Shown piece by piece: positions 17,946-27,105 of a stretch of 64,000 nucleotides of DNA. The notes below the pieces were generated by a model. The model made no database searches, was not told the origin of the DNA, and worked only from the letters and a program-made list of their open reading frames with translations. Source of the stretch: Edaphobacter flagellatus (lineage in GTDB: Bacteria; Acidobacteriota; Terriglobia; Terriglobales; Acidobacteriaceae); contig NZ_CP073697.1 of the NCBI RefSeq assembly GCF_025264665.1, positions 3,038,001 to 3,102,000 on the forward strand, given 5' to 3'. The position numbers were made by a program, and so were the translations under genes. Positions within the stretch are counted from its first letter, which is position 1. Every line of letters starts with the position of its first letter.

Positions 17946-19591
17946 TTCACAATGATTTCCGAGTTCGACCATTTCTGCTGGGAGTCGCGCTGTTGCTCAA
18001 CGTCTCCTTTGCGGCAGCGCAGCAAATTGCTTCCACGGCGAAGCCACAGGGTGAAGTAAACGTCACGCAGCACGATCTCACCTCAACGACTCTCCGCGAC
18101 AACTGGCCCTCGTACAATGGCGACTATACTGGCCGGCGCTATTCCAGTCTGACGCAGGTGACTCCCGAAAACGTGCATCAATTGCGTGCACAGTGGGTCT
18201 TTCACAGTCGCAATGCCGGCACACTCCAGGTTACGCCGGTTGTTGTAGCAGGAGTTATGTTCGTCACCGGATCCAACGATGCTTATGCACTCGATGCTGC
18301 TACCGGCAGGACACTTTGGCATCATGCTTACCCCATATCACAAGGCCTCATTGACGATGCATCCGGCCACATCAACCGTGGAGTTGCTGTGCTTGGTACG
18401 CGCGTTTATATGGAGACAGACAACGCGCATCTTCTCTGCCTCGATGCGCGATCGGGCAACCTGCTGTGGGACGTTCCCTATGCTTTTGACAACAAGAACT
18501 ACGGAGCGACCAGCGCACCGTTGATCGTGAAAGACAAGGTGATCGTCGGCACCTCTGGTGGCGACGATGGTGTGCGTGGCTTTGTCGCAGCCTTCGATGC
18601 TATCTCGGGTAAAGAGGCATGGCGTTTCTGGACGATCCCCGCGCCGGGTGAGTTCGGCTCGTCGAGCTGGCCGGGCGATATGTATCTCCACGGAGGTGCC
18701 ACGACTTGGATGCCAGGAACTTACGACCCTGATTTGAATACGATCTACTGGGGAACCAGTAACCCCTCGCCCGACTTCGATGGCAGCGTACGTCCTGGCG
18801 ATGATCTCTACACCGCTTGCGTGCTTGCGCTCGATCCCGACACCGGCAAGTTGAAATGGTACTTTCAATTCACGCCGCACGACCTCAACGACTATGACGC
18901 GACGGAGACGCCAGTCCTGATCGACGCCGTCTACAAGGGGAGTTCGCGCAAGCTATTGTTGGAGGCCAATCGCAACGGCTTTGTCTACCTGCTCGATCGC
19001 ACGAACGGGAAGTTTCTCGAGGCAAAGCAATTTGCAGAGAAGCTGAACTGGGCCAAGAGCATCGATGCGAAGGGACGCCCCATCCTCACAGGCATCGTTC
19101 CAACCGCCGAAGGCACACGTATCTGTCCCAGCTTTGCCGGGGCAACAAACTGGTACTCACCAAGCTACAACGAAAAAACGAATCTCTTCTACTTCATGAC
19201 GCTGGAGGACTGTAGCATCTTCTCCACGAAGACGGAAGGGTTCGAAGAGGGTAAGGCCTACTACTCCACCGGCGCCAAACATCGTCCGGAAGAGGACGCA
19301 AAGAAGTATCTGCTCGCCTACGATTTCCGTAAAGGAGAATTCGCTTGGCGTTACCCGCAGATCGGCAATGCGCACTCCTTCGCAGGTGTGATGAGCACTG
19401 CCACAGGCCTCGTCGCCTTCGGAGACGACTCCGAGATGTTCGAGATCGTCGACGGGCACACCGGCAAACCGCTCTGGCACTTCAACGTCGGCCAGCCGCT
19501 GCACGCCTCGCCGATGAGCTATGCCGTCAATGGAAAGCAGTACTTTGCCATCGCTGCCGGCAGCGATCTCTTCACTTTTGCTTTGCCGTAG
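17942..19591 (+). CDS. Periplasmic PQQ-dependent dehydrogenase
   Basis: This 549-residue quinoprotein starts at GTG, overlapping the previous stop codon (GTGA). It has a signal peptide (LLGVALLLNVSFAAAQ) and an eight-bladed propeller with repeated PQQ motifs (VFVTGSNDAYALDAATGRTLW-like, CLDARSGNLLWDV, ALDPDTGKLKWYFQ, WGTSNPSPDFDG). The catalytic Asp region is FTPHDLNDYDATETPVL. The family oxidises alcohols, aldose sugars or polyols; substrate specificity cannot be told here. With the cytochrome and lactonase upstream it forms a self-contained periplasmic oxidation chain. Its 3' end overlaps the convergent GatZ-like gene by 20 bases. Confidence 0.88.
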   Translation: MIHNDFRVRPFLLGVALLLNVSFAAAQQIASTAKPQGEVNVTQHDLTSTTLRDNWPSYNGDYTGRRYSSLTQVTPENVHQLRAQWVFHSRNAGTLQVTPVVVAGVMFVTGSNDAYALDAATGRTLWHHAYPISQGLIDDASGHINRGVAVLGTRVYMETDNAHLLCLDARSGNLLWDVPYAFDNKNYGATSAPLIVKDKVIVGTSGGDDGVRGFVAAFDAISGKEAWRFWTIPAPGEFGSSSWPGDMYLHGGATTWMPGTYDPDLNTIYWGTSNPSPDFDGSVRPGDDLYTACVLALDPDTGKLKWYFQFTPHDLNDYDATETPVLIDAVYKGSSRKLLLEANRNGFVYLLDRTNGKFLEAKQFAEKLNWAKSIDAKGRPILTGIVPTAEGTRICPSFAGATNWYSPSYNEKTNLFYFMTLEDCSIFSTKTEGFEEGKAYYSTGAKHRPEEDAKKYLLAYDFRKGEFAWRYPQIGNAHSFAGVMSTATGLVAFGDDSEMFEIVDGHTGKPLWHFNVGQPLHASPMSYAVNGKQYFAIAAGSDLFTFALP

Positions 19592-20855
19592 CGGGTGCGC
19601 AAGCATCGGCATACGGCTGTATAGCCTCTTGAATCTTATGGATCACCAGCTCGTGCGGAACAGGCTTCAGACGGCCTGCCCGCACGGCAAGATATTGCTG
19701 CGGTAGAGCGGCCGAGAGCATCGTCTCCGGTATCGCAACCGAAGCCAGATTCTTCATCAGAAGATCGACGGCTGCGCTGATTACGGGGTCCGGCCAATAA
19801 TAACGAATGCGGTCGCTATAGCTATACCTGCGCAGCAGACGCTGTTCCTCTGCCATACCGTGATAGTGCTTGTTCCAGTTCTGGGGATGAAGCATCATCT
19901 GCTGTTCCACAATCTCGGCCAGATTCGAGCAGCGTGCGTTAGGAATAAGCTCCTTCTCAATCAGATCAAGAGCAAAAAGAGCCTCTCGCAGAGCGAAGGT
20001 GAGAGCCGGGCCTACTTTAAGAATGCCAAAGCCATCGCGCACTAGCTCTTTGTACGCTGCCGGCCTCTGATAGTCCGTCGAATGCGCCTCGAAGACGATC
20101 CCGCCCTCATCGCGCAGCAACGTTTGCAGCTCACGGGTTTTGCTGGAGACATAGTCGACGACCGAGTCATGATTGAACTCCACACCGGGTTGCACAACCA
20201 GCGCAATGACGCGCGGCCAAACAGCGCCTAACCCAGCCGCAAGAAATGTCTCACGATGAATCTCGAGCGTTCGCTGGGCATGTTCGCGTGACGTAACCTG
20301 CAGTTCTGCGAGAGACTCCGTCGCTCCGCCCGGAACAGGCACCTCTGTTCCGATGACGTAGTAGCGCGGAGTGCCTCCACTCGCCTGCTCGGAGGCCCGA
20401 CACAGGCGCGCTGCTCGCTCTGCAACAACACTGTCCGGGAGTGGGGCCTGCTCACTCTCACATGCCATGCTGGCGTCCAGATGAATCTTTGCAAAGCCTG
20501 CAGCAGAATATTCCGTGACCATGGCCTCCGCAAGCTGCATCGCCTCTTCCGCAGGAAGAGACTGCCAGGGATTCGGCCCAAGGTGATCCCCCCCTAAGAT
20601 CACGCGCTCTTCAGGAAGCCCATGTTCCTTCGCGATGCGAAGTGCAAATTCCCGAAAATCTTTCGGCCGCATACCGATATAGCCGCCAAGCTGGTTCACC
20701 TGGTTCGAAGTCGCTTCGACCAGTAGCGAACTCTTATCCGCAACCGCCTGCCGCACGGCGGCCTCCAGCACAAGCGGATGGGCCGAGCATACGGAGTAGA
20801 TTCCTTCGGGAGCTCCGGAAAGAAAGGACCGTCCAAGTCGTTCGAGAATACTCAT
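19572..20855 (-). CDS. GatZ/KbaZ-family protein (tagatose-bisphosphate aldolase 'non-catalytic subunit' or sugar-phosphate 4-epimerase)
   Basis: The 427-residue product matches the GatZ/KbaZ family: SVCSAHPLVLEAAVRQA, VEATSNQVNQLGGYIGM, VILGGDHLGPNPW, KIHLDASMAC, EVPVPGG, FEAHSTDYQ, LKVGPALTFALREALFALD. In enterobacteria GatZ/KbaZ supports the catalytic subunit GatY/KbaY, but no GatY/KbaY is in this window. Some stand-alone family members have been reported to interconvert fructose-6-phosphate and tagatose-6-phosphate. With the AgaS-like isomerase and PfkB kinase nearby, either an aldolase partner elsewhere or a 4-epimerase function is possible. It is divergent from the amidohydrolase at 20957. 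Confidence 0.82.
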   Translation of the reverse strand: MSILERLGRSFLSGAPEGIYSVCSAHPLVLEAAVRQAVADKSSLLVEATSNQVNQLGGYIGMRPKDFREFALRIAKEHGLPEERVILGGDHLGPNPWQSLPAEEAMQLAEAMVTEYSAAGFAKIHLDASMACESEQAPLPDSVVAERAARLCRASEQASGGTPRYYVIGTEVPVPGGATESLAELQVTSREHAQRTLEIHRETFLAAGLGAVWPRVIALVVQPGVEFNHDSVVDYVSSKTRELQTLLRDEGGIVFEAHSTDYQRPAAYKELVRDGFGILKVGPALTFALREALFALDLIEKELIPNARCSNLAEIVEQQMMLHPQNWNKHYHGMAEEQRLLRRYSYSDRIRYYWPDPVISAAVDLLMKNLASVAIPETMLSAALPQQYLAVRAGRLKPVPHELVIHKIQEAIQPYADACAPATAKQK

Positions 20856-20956
20856 CAGAAAAAATCACTCCGATTGACGTCTAATATGCAGATTAAATAT
20901 ATACAGTTAAGGAATAAAAAGTAATAAATCGAAATCATGCCTCACCGGTGAGCATA

Positions 20957-22003
20957 ATGGAAACTCAAGACAAGTTTGTAGCGATGGTCAGCGCCAAGGC
21001 CGAAGTTGATCTTCGGCTCAGTGACTTTCAGCCCGTCTCGGAGCTGCGTACCCCGCAGCACATTATCGAACGGCCTCGCTTTCCGGCAATCGATTACCAC
21101 AATCATCTTGATGCGCTTCAGCCATCCAGCGTGCTTCGCATTATGGATGAATGCGGCCTCGAAAAGATCGTCAATATCACCATGCACACCGGCGATGAAG
21201 CCCTCGCCATCATGGATCGCTTTCATGCAGCGTCTCCATCCAGATTTCACTCGATTGGTTGGATGGATTGGCATGACGTCCATCGCGATGACTTTGTGGC
21301 GCTCACCTGCACGCGGCTTGAGCATATGGCCGAGCACGGTGCCTGCGGCATCAAGTTCTGGAAAGACTTTGGCCTCACGCTGAAGGACACGAAGGGCCGT
21401 CTGCTGAGGATCGACGCCGAACGCTTCGCGCCCATCTTCGACAAGGCAGCAGAACTTGGACTGGCCGTGATGTTCCACACAGCCGATCCGGCAGCATTCT
21501 TCAAGCCAATCGATCGTTACAACGAACGTTACGAAGAGCTGGCTGCGCACCCGGACTGGGCCTTCAGCGATGTTCCTGTCGAAAAGTGGTCGCTGCTCGA
21601 ACAGCGGAATACGGTATTTGCGCGTCACCCGAAGACGACCTTTGTAGGCGCACATATGGGCGAAAGTCCTGAAGATCTCGCATTCGTCGAACGCATGCTG
21701 GATCAATATCCGAACGTTCTGATCGATATCTCCGCTCGTGCTGCTGAGCTTGGACGCCAGCCTTATACCGCGCGCAGATTCTTCCTGAAGTTCCCTGATC
21801 GCATTCTTTTTGGTTCGGATCTGCTTCCTGAAGTCTCAATGTATCGGCTCTACTATCGCTTTCTCGAGACTGCGGACGAGTACTTTGAGTACCCAACGCA
21901 CGCCTCTGGCCAAGGCCGCTGGAACATCTGTGGTCTGTTTCTTCCCGATGATGTTCTGCTCAAAATCTACCGGGAAAACGCACTGAAGTTGCTGACCAGA
22001 TAG
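20957..22003 (+). CDS. Amidohydrolase-family TIM-barrel metal-dependent hydrolase
   Basis: This protein of about 348 residues belongs to the amidohydrolase-2 type. Motifs are FPAIDYHNHLDAL (HxH metal ligands), GIKFWKDFGL, VMFHTADPAAFF (His), TFVGAHMGESPEDL (His) and FPDRILFGSDLL (catalytic Asp). Relatives hydrolyse lactones or decarboxylate aromatic acids. I prefer the ATG at 20957 to the GTG at 20948; neither has a strong ribosome site. Among tagatose/galactosamine-type genes, a lactonase or deacetylase-like step is a guess only. Confidence 0.8.
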   Translation: METQDKFVAMVSAKAEVDLRLSDFQPVSELRTPQHIIERPRFPAIDYHNHLDALQPSSVLRIMDECGLEKIVNITMHTGDEALAIMDRFHAASPSRFHSIGWMDWHDVHRDDFVALTCTRLEHMAEHGACGIKFWKDFGLTLKDTKGRLLRIDAERFAPIFDKAAELGLAVMFHTADPAAFFKPIDRYNERYEELAAHPDWAFSDVPVEKWSLLEQRNTVFARHPKTTFVGAHMGESPEDLAFVERMLDQYPNVLIDISARAAELGRQPYTARRFFLKFPDRILFGSDLLPEVSMYRLYYRFLETADEYFEYPTHASGQGRWNICGLFLPDDVLLKIYRENALKLLTR

Positions 22004-22010
22004 CCAACAA

Positions 22011-22040
22011 CCCGGCTTGCGGTTGCATCCGTAAGCCGGG
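22011..22040. terminator. Bidirectional hairpin between amidohydrolase and PfkB kinase
   Basis: A 12-base-pair stem with one G-T wobble and a 6-base loop (arms CCCGGCTTGCGG and CCGTAAGCCGGG) begins 7 bases after the amidohydrolase stop and ends 5 bases before the convergent kinase stop. Its position between two convergent genes supports a shared terminator role. Confidence 0.7.
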
Positions 22041-22045
22041 CCAGA

Positions 22046-22975
22046 TTAGAGATCGCCAAGCGAGCTGCGCAACGCAGGATCGAGAAGAGCGGCGATGCCT
22101 CCAGCTCGCTGAGTCGAAAGCGCAGCGACACGATTTCCCACCTCGGCACATGCCACAGGCGAATCACCGCGCAGGTACGCCTTCAGAAAGCCCGCGTTGA
22201 AGCTGTCGCCTGCGCCAATCGTATCGATCGGCGTCACCTTCTGCGTTGGCACAAACCATTGATCTTCTTTCGTGCGAACCAGTGCACCCTTGCTGCCGCA
22301 CTTGATGACCACCAAGGGCACCTGCTTTGCCAACACCTCTGCGGCAGCTTCTACATCGCTGGTTCCCGTCATTCTGCAGGCCTCAGCATCGTTCGGCATC
22401 ACAATATCAACCAGCCCCAGCAACTCCTGCAGGCCCGCCTCCCACTTATCATCGGGATCGTCATTCGTATCGAGCGACAAAGTAAGTCCAGCATCTTTCA
22501 GGTGGCGAAAGAGCCAGGGAAGGTCTGGCTGTAACCCCTTCTGCAAAAAGAGCGAAGACAAATGAAAGTGCCGTGCTGACTTAAGGTAATCGAGATCGAG
22601 ATCCTGCACCTTCATCTCAATCATCGTCCCGGGATACGTCAGGATGTGCCTCGCCCCGGTGTGCGTCAGCAGCACGGTAACGCCGGTACTGGTGCCCGTG
22701 CGGCTATGAAGTGTCTTCGATAGATCAACGCCGGCCTGCTGCAGATACTTCAACGCGACCGGTCCAAGGGGGTCAGAGCCGACCATACTCACGAACCCCA
22801 CGCGAGTATGAAGGAGCGCAAGATTGTGCGCCAGGATAGCCGATGAACTGCCGAGCGTCATATTGAAGTTGCTGGCCAGCAGTTCACGCTCCAGGGGCAT
22901 CTGTTCAGGCAGGCCCTGCAGAATAAGGTCGAGGTTAATCTCACCAGCGATCGCAATATCGAGCGGTTTCATCAT
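22046..22975 (-). CDS. PfkB-family carbohydrate kinase
   Basis: This ribokinase-like kinase of about 309 residues starts with IAIAGEINLDLILQG. It contains the glycine-rich substrate site (MTLGSSSAILAHNLALL) and ends with the family signature DTIGAGDSFNAGFLKAYL, in which the Asp is the catalytic base. It overlaps or abuts the AgaS-like gene, so it is cotranscribed with it; a TTG at 22981 overlaps the upstream stop, and two ATGs follow at 22975 and 22972. In this context it may be a tagatose-6-phosphate or other keto-sugar kinase. Specificity cannot be fixed from sequence. Confidence 0.82.
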   Translation of the reverse strand: MMKPLDIAIAGEINLDLILQGLPEQMPLERELLASNFNMTLGSSSAILAHNLALLHTRVGFVSMVGSDPLGPVALKYLQQAGVDLSKTLHSRTGTSTGVTVLLTHTGARHILTYPGTMIEMKVQDLDLDYLKSARHFHLSSLFLQKGLQPDLPWLFRHLKDAGLTLSLDTNDDPDDKWEAGLQELLGLVDIVMPNDAEACRMTGTSDVEAAAEVLAKQVPLVVIKCGSKGALVRTKEDQWFVPTQKVTPIDTIGAGDSFNAGFLKAYLRGDSPVACAEVGNRVAALSTQRAGGIAALLDPALRSSLGDL

Positions 22976-22977
22976 CT

Positions 22978-24024
22978 TCAAAAGGTAACAACGCGAGAAA
23001 GGTTAGTCGGATTATCAGGATTCAAACCCTTTGCCAACCCCACGTAGCTTCCGAAGAGCTGCCCCCACACAACATACGCCACCAGCAGCGACAGTGACGG
23101 AAGCGATGAAGAGAGCTCGATCAGCAGATCGGCAGCCTTCTTCGCCTCATCGGTTGCATGGTTTGCGATGATGATTGTCGAGGCGCCCAACTCCTTCATC
23201 TCGCGGATCACCTTGACTTCCTGCTGCGCCCCCTCATCCGAGATCAGCCCGATCACGAGCGCACGATTGTCGATGATGGACTTCGGTCCATGACGGAACT
23301 CCAGCGTATGGAAGTACTGCGCATAGCTCGATGAAGATTCCATCACCTTCAGCGCAACCTCGGAAGCAATGGGATAAAGCGGGCCCTGTCCAAGGACGGC
23401 GACATCTTCAAATGGGTGCAGCGCAAACTTTTCCAACTGCTGTGCATACCGCGCCAGCAGAGGAGCAACGAGCGATGGAAGTTCGCCGAGGCTCTTGAGA
23501 AATGCCTGGTTGCCAACCAGCTTCGCCGCGACAAATTGCATTGCCAGCAGCATCGAGCTGAAGGAGCCGGTCATCACCGTGCTCTCTTCTCTTACCGGCA
23601 ACTTCAGGACACGGCGTGTGGTTGTCTCCAGCTCGCGGCCATCGCAGGTCAGCGCAAGGAATTCAATCTTCTTCTGCTGCAGCACTTCGGCTACAGCAAG
23701 CACCTCAGAGGTATGACCGGAGCGGGAGATAAGGATGGGAAATACTGTCTGGATCGCAGGCAGAGAAAGCTCTGGATGAAGCAGAATCTCAGATGCCGGC
23801 AATGCGCGCGACGACCTGCCTGTAAGCAGCGTCAGACTGGCGGCGGCGGCCTGCGCAAGATAGTAGCTGGTTCCGCATCCAACGAAGACCCACTCAAACT
23901 GCTCAGGACGGCGATCCCCAACAAGCGCCTCGAGGTCGAGGTTCTGTAGCACCTGGAAGCACGCATTCCATGTGGTCGGCTGGTTCAGAATCTCCTGAAC
24001 AGTTTTTATGGTCGTTGTGGTCAA
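22978..24024 (-). CDS. AgaS-like SIS-domain sugar isomerase/deaminase
   Basis: The product has two SIS domains. The first has VFVGCGTSYYLAQAAAASLT and FPILISRSGHTSEVLAV; the second has VLGQGPLYPIASEVALKVME and EFRHGPKSIID. This is the layout of AgaS and the isomerase half of GlmS, lacking the glutaminase domain. AgaS converts galactosamine-6-phosphate to tagatose-6-phosphate in aga operons. I place the start at the TTG at 24024 because AAAGGAG lies 7 bases upstream; the longer frame from 24048 would contain that site. It is the first gene of a two-gene operon with the PfkB kinase and is divergent from a DeoR regulator. Confidence 0.83.
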   Translation of the reverse strand: MTTTTIKTVQEILNQPTTWNACFQVLQNLDLEALVGDRRPEQFEWVFVGCGTSYYLAQAAAASLTLLTGRSSRALPASEILLHPELSLPAIQTVFPILISRSGHTSEVLAVAEVLQQKKIEFLALTCDGRELETTTRRVLKLPVREESTVMTGSFSSMLLAMQFVAAKLVGNQAFLKSLGELPSLVAPLLARYAQQLEKFALHPFEDVAVLGQGPLYPIASEVALKVMESSSSYAQYFHTLEFRHGPKSIIDNRALVIGLISDEGAQQEVKVIREMKELGASTIIIANHATDEAKKAADLLIELSSSLPSLSLLVAYVVWGQLFGSYVGLAKGLNPDNPTNLSRVVTF

Positions 24025-24057
24025 GATGTTTCTCCTTTGGAACCGCAAAATTGCAAA

Positions 24058-24120
24058 ATCAGTATAACTACAATTATAGATTCAATGCATACAAAAAATA
24101 ACATAAAGAAATATACTGAT
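24058..24120. promoter_or_regulatory. Split inverted repeat in the AgaS/DeoR divergent region
   Basis: ATCAGTATA (24058-24066) and its exact reverse complement TATACTGAT (24112-24120) are separated by 45 bases of very AT-rich DNA directly upstream of the AgaS start. The rest of the roughly 325-base region (24025-24349) holds no gene. Widely spaced identical half-sites fit looping by a DeoR-family oligomer. The adjacent DeoR gene makes it the obvious candidate, by inference. Confidence 0.45.
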
Positions 24121-24349
24121 CTTCAATTCCTGACTTGGTGCTCGCCCGCATTCGACTTCTGAAAGATCGTCCATTTTTCAGCGAGATCGAGAGATGCATG
24201 CTATTGGCTTCATCGCGGGATCATAGGGGTGGCGGTTGAGAAAACATAGCCCCCTTGTTTCGTTTCGGCTTCGTTTGCCGTAATCTACCTGAGATCGCCG
24301 CGAGAGATAGTTTTGTTTTCCGGGATGCTTGGAAAGAGGTCAAACAACT

Positions 24350-25159
24350 TTGAAAAAGCGCAGCCATGCAGGATCCGCTTCCAGCCAGGACAGTCGCATG
24401 TTGATCGGCGAACGTCGTCAGCACATTCTTTCGTTGGTTCACCGTGACGGACGCGTGCTTGTCTCCGAACTGTCGGAGTCACTTGGTATCTCGCCGATCA
24501 CAATCCGTAAGGATCTGGACTATCTGGAGACGCAGGGATTGGTCGACCGCACACACGGCGGCGCGCTCTCACCGCAGGGAAGCACGATGCTCGATCCTTC
24601 TCTGAAAGAGAAGGAGCATCACCAGATTGCGGAAAAACAGCGCATTGCGGAAGCCGCGGCCAAGCTCGTCTCCAACGATCAATGCATCCTGCTCGATTCC
24701 GGCAGCACGGTGACGATGGTCGCACGGGCGCTGCGCGAGTTTTCAAATCTGACGGTTGTGACCAATGCGGTGAACATTGCTGCGGAACTGAGTGATACGA
24801 ACTTCGAGATCATTCTTACCGGAGGTACGCTGCGCAAGAACTCGTTCTCTCTGGTTGGGCCAATGGCGGAAGATATGCTTGAGCAGATTCGCGCCGACAT
24901 TCTCTTCCTCGGAGTGGATGGCATCGACTCCAAGCTGGGCATCATGACGCCGAATGTGCTCGAGTCGCGTGTGAACCGTGCGATGGTCAAGGCCTCGCGC
25001 AAGGTGGTCGCGGTCTGCGATAGCACGAAGTTCGACCGATCGAGCATGGCGCTCATCGTGCCGCCAACAGCAGTTCATACGGTGATTACCGACGATCAGA
25101 TCTCTGAGGCGAATGCTGAGGCTCTGAGAAACGCAGGCATCGAACTGATCATCGTGTGA
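24350..25159 (+). CDS. DeoR-family transcriptional regulator
   Basis: The protein has the N-terminal DeoR helix-turn-helix ([20 protein letters not shown]...[19 protein letters not shown]) and the C-terminal DeoRC sugar-phosphate sensor domain ([55 protein letters not shown]). Such repressors respond to phosphorylated sugars. The start is uncertain: TTG at 24350 has AAAGAGG 10 bases upstream; ATG at 24398 (MLIGERRQ) would match the usual DeoR N-terminus. It is divergent from the AgaS/PfkB operon and 13 bases before the galactarate dehydratase gene, so it may control both. Confidence 0.88.
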   Translation: MKKRSHAGSASSQDSRMLIGERRQHILSLVHRDGRVLVSELSESLGISPITIRKDLDYLETQGLVDRTHGGALSPQGSTMLDPSLKEKEHHQIAEKQRIAEAAAKLVSNDQCILLDSGSTVTMVARALREFSNLTVVTNAVNIAAELSDTNFEIILTGGTLRKNSFSLVGPMAEDMLEQIRADILFLGVDGIDSKLGIMTPNVLESRVNRAMVKASRKVVAVCDSTKFDRSSMALIVPPTAVHTVITDDQISEANAEALRNAGIELIIV

Positions 25160-25172
25160 TGCTCTAACGAAT

Positions 25173-26729
25173 GTGATCCACATGCAGAGCAAAACTCAAC
25201 CTCGTTCTATTCAGGTCCATCCGCTGGACAACGTTGCCATTGTGGTGAACGAAGGCGGTTTGCCTGCAGGAACCGTTTTCCCTTCCGGGCTTGTTCTCCG
25301 CGAAGCTGTCCCTGAGGCACATAAAGTCGCGCTTGAGTCGATTCCTGAGGGCGCTGCCGTTGTTCGTTACGGTGTAACGATTGGACACGCTCTCCGTGAG
25401 TTGCCTGCTGGATGCTGGGTTTACGAAGGATTGTTGACGCTTCCTGAGGCGCCTGCGCTCGACCGTATTTCGATGGAGAGAAGGGCTCTGCCAAATCTGG
25501 AGCCGCTTGATGGCTTCACTTTTGAGGGATATCTCAACGACGACGGAACAGTCGGCACGAAGAACATTCTTGGCATCAGCACGACGGTGCAATGTGTGGC
25601 TGCGACGGTCGAATATGCGGTGAAGAAGATTAAGGCGGAGCTTCTGCCAAAGTATCCGCATGTCGACGATGTGGTGGCGATCACGCATCTCTACGGATGC
25701 GGCGTTGCGATCGATGCGCCAGGATCGGAGATTCCGATTCGCACACTGCGGAACCTAAGCCTGAATCCGAATCTGGGCGGCGCGCCGCTGGTGGTGAGTC
25801 TTGGTTGCGAGAAGTTGCAGCCGTCGCGCATGCTGCCGAGCAACACGCTTCCGGTGCTTGCTTCGCAGCCTTATGTGGTGCGGTTGCAGGATGAGCAGCA
25901 TCAGAGCTTCGGCGATATGGTTGAGGCGATCGTGCGCATGGCTGAGGAGCGGCTGGAGTCGCTGAACCGGCGTCGGCGTGTGACGCGTCCGGCTGCGGAT
26001 TTAGTGGTTGGGCTGCAATGCGGCGGAAGCGATGCGTTCTCCGGCGTGACGGCGAATCCTGCGGTGGGTTATGCGGCCGATCTGTTGGTTCGCGCGGGCG
26101 CGACGGTGATGTTCTCGGAGGTCACTGAGGTTCGCGATGCGATCGACAAGCTGACGGCGCGGGCGGCTTCGGCTGAGGTTGCGGAAGAGCTGATTCGCGA
26201 GATGCGTTGGTACGACGAGTATCTTGCACGTGGCGGCGCGGACCGCAGCGCGAATCCGACTCCGGGAAATAAGAGCGGCGGTCTGGCGAACATCGTCGAG
26301 AAGGCGATGGGTTCGATTGCGAAGTCCGGGACGAGTGTGATCCGCGGTGTGGCTTCGCCGGGTGATCGAGTGACGACGAAGGGGCTTGTGTTTGCCGCGA
26401 CTCCGGCGAGCGACTTCATCTGCGGGACGCTACAGCTTGCGGCCTCGATGAATATGCATGTGTTTACGACAGGGCGCGGAACGCCTTACGGATTGGCGAT
26501 GGCTCCGGTGATCAAGGTGGCTTCGCGGACTGCGCTGGCGGAGCGCTGGTCGGACCTGATCGATCTGGATGCGGGCACGATTGCTACCGGGCAGGCGACG
26601 ATTCCCGAGGTGGGCGAGGCGCTGTTCCGGATGATTCTGGATGTGGCGAGCGGACGACGGCAGACGTGCGCGGACCGCTGGGGCTTGCATAATGCGTTTG
26701 CCTTGTTCAATCCGGCTCCGGTGACTTAG
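25173..26729 (+). CDS. garD: Galactarate dehydratase/altronate dehydratase family protein
   Basis: The 518-residue product carries an N-terminal SAF domain (about 15-100, [15 protein letters not shown] ... [17 protein letters not shown]). The two conserved dehydratase domains follow ([59 protein letters not shown] C-terminus). Length and the single-chain fusion fit GarD, which dehydrates meso-galactarate to 5-keto-4-deoxyglucarate; altronate dehydratase UxaA is the alternative. The GudD and KdgD genes 3-8 kb away use the same product, supporting an aldarate role. It starts at GTG 25173 or ATG 25182. GC content rises in the second half. Confidence 0.8.
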   Translation: MIHMQSKTQPRSIQVHPLDNVAIVVNEGGLPAGTVFPSGLVLREAVPEAHKVALESIPEGAAVVRYGVTIGHALRELPAGCWVYEGLLTLPEAPALDRISMERRALPNLEPLDGFTFEGYLNDDGTVGTKNILGISTTVQCVAATVEYAVKKIKAELLPKYPHVDDVVAITHLYGCGVAIDAPGSEIPIRTLRNLSLNPNLGGAPLVVSLGCEKLQPSRMLPSNTLPVLASQPYVVRLQDEQHQSFGDMVEAIVRMAEERLESLNRRRRVTRPAADLVVGLQCGGSDAFSGVTANPAVGYAADLLVRAGATVMFSEVTEVRDAIDKLTARAASAEVAEELIREMRWYDEYLARGGADRSANPTPGNKSGGLANIVEKAMGSIAKSGTSVIRGVASPGDRVTTKGLVFAATPASDFICGTLQLAASMNMHVFTTGRGTPYGLAMAPVIKVASRTALAERWSDLIDLDAGTIATGQATIPEVGEALFRMILDVASGRRQTCADRWGLHNAFALFNPAPVT

Positions 26730-26757
26730 ACCCCCTCCCCCCTCCCCCCTGTTTTCC

Positions 26758-26850
26758 GCAAAATATTCATTCGATGAGGCTTAGCCTGGGGGGTTGCTGC
26801 GTAAAATATTGGATCGAAAAGGTTTAAGTGCGAAAATATTGATTCGAAAA
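26758..26850 (+). repeat. Three imperfect direct repeats downstream of garD
   Basis: Three copies of a ~28-base unit start at 26758, 26801 and 26831, around AAAATATTnATTCGAAAAG followed by a GTTTAG/CTTAG-like tail. Copies two and three are exactly 30 bases apart; copy one is 43 bases ahead. They are AT-rich islands between the garD stop and its terminator. Their function is unknown; an untranslated-region element or decayed local duplication is possible. Confidence 0.6.
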
Positions 26851-26855
26851 GAGTT

Positions 26856-26884
26856 AGCCCCGGCCTTTGAGCCGGGGCTTTTTG
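26856..26884 (+). terminator. Intrinsic terminator after garD
   Basis: A perfect 9-base-pair GC-rich stem (AGCCCCGGC / GCCGGGGCT) with loop CTTTGA is followed by a five-T run. This is the clearest intrinsic terminator in this part of the window and ends the deoR-garD unit. The remaining bases up to the convergent Pr6Pr gene at 27106 hold nothing recognisable. Confidence 0.85.
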
Positions 26885-27105
26885 TCTGATCTATTTAAAG
26901 TCTAGCAGGGTGCGGGAAACTAATCGGCAGATTTTTTGTAGGTTTATTTGCTTTGAAATGAATGAGTTGCGGTTTTAGGGGGCTTGACAGGTTTTCGCTC
27001 CGTGAGCGGTGGGATCGTTGCCCTGTGGCTCTGCTCCCTGCCTTCGGTAGAGCCGTGGCTGTTTCGCGGCGAGTGGATTCATCGGAAGCGCGGACTATGG
27101 TGCAG

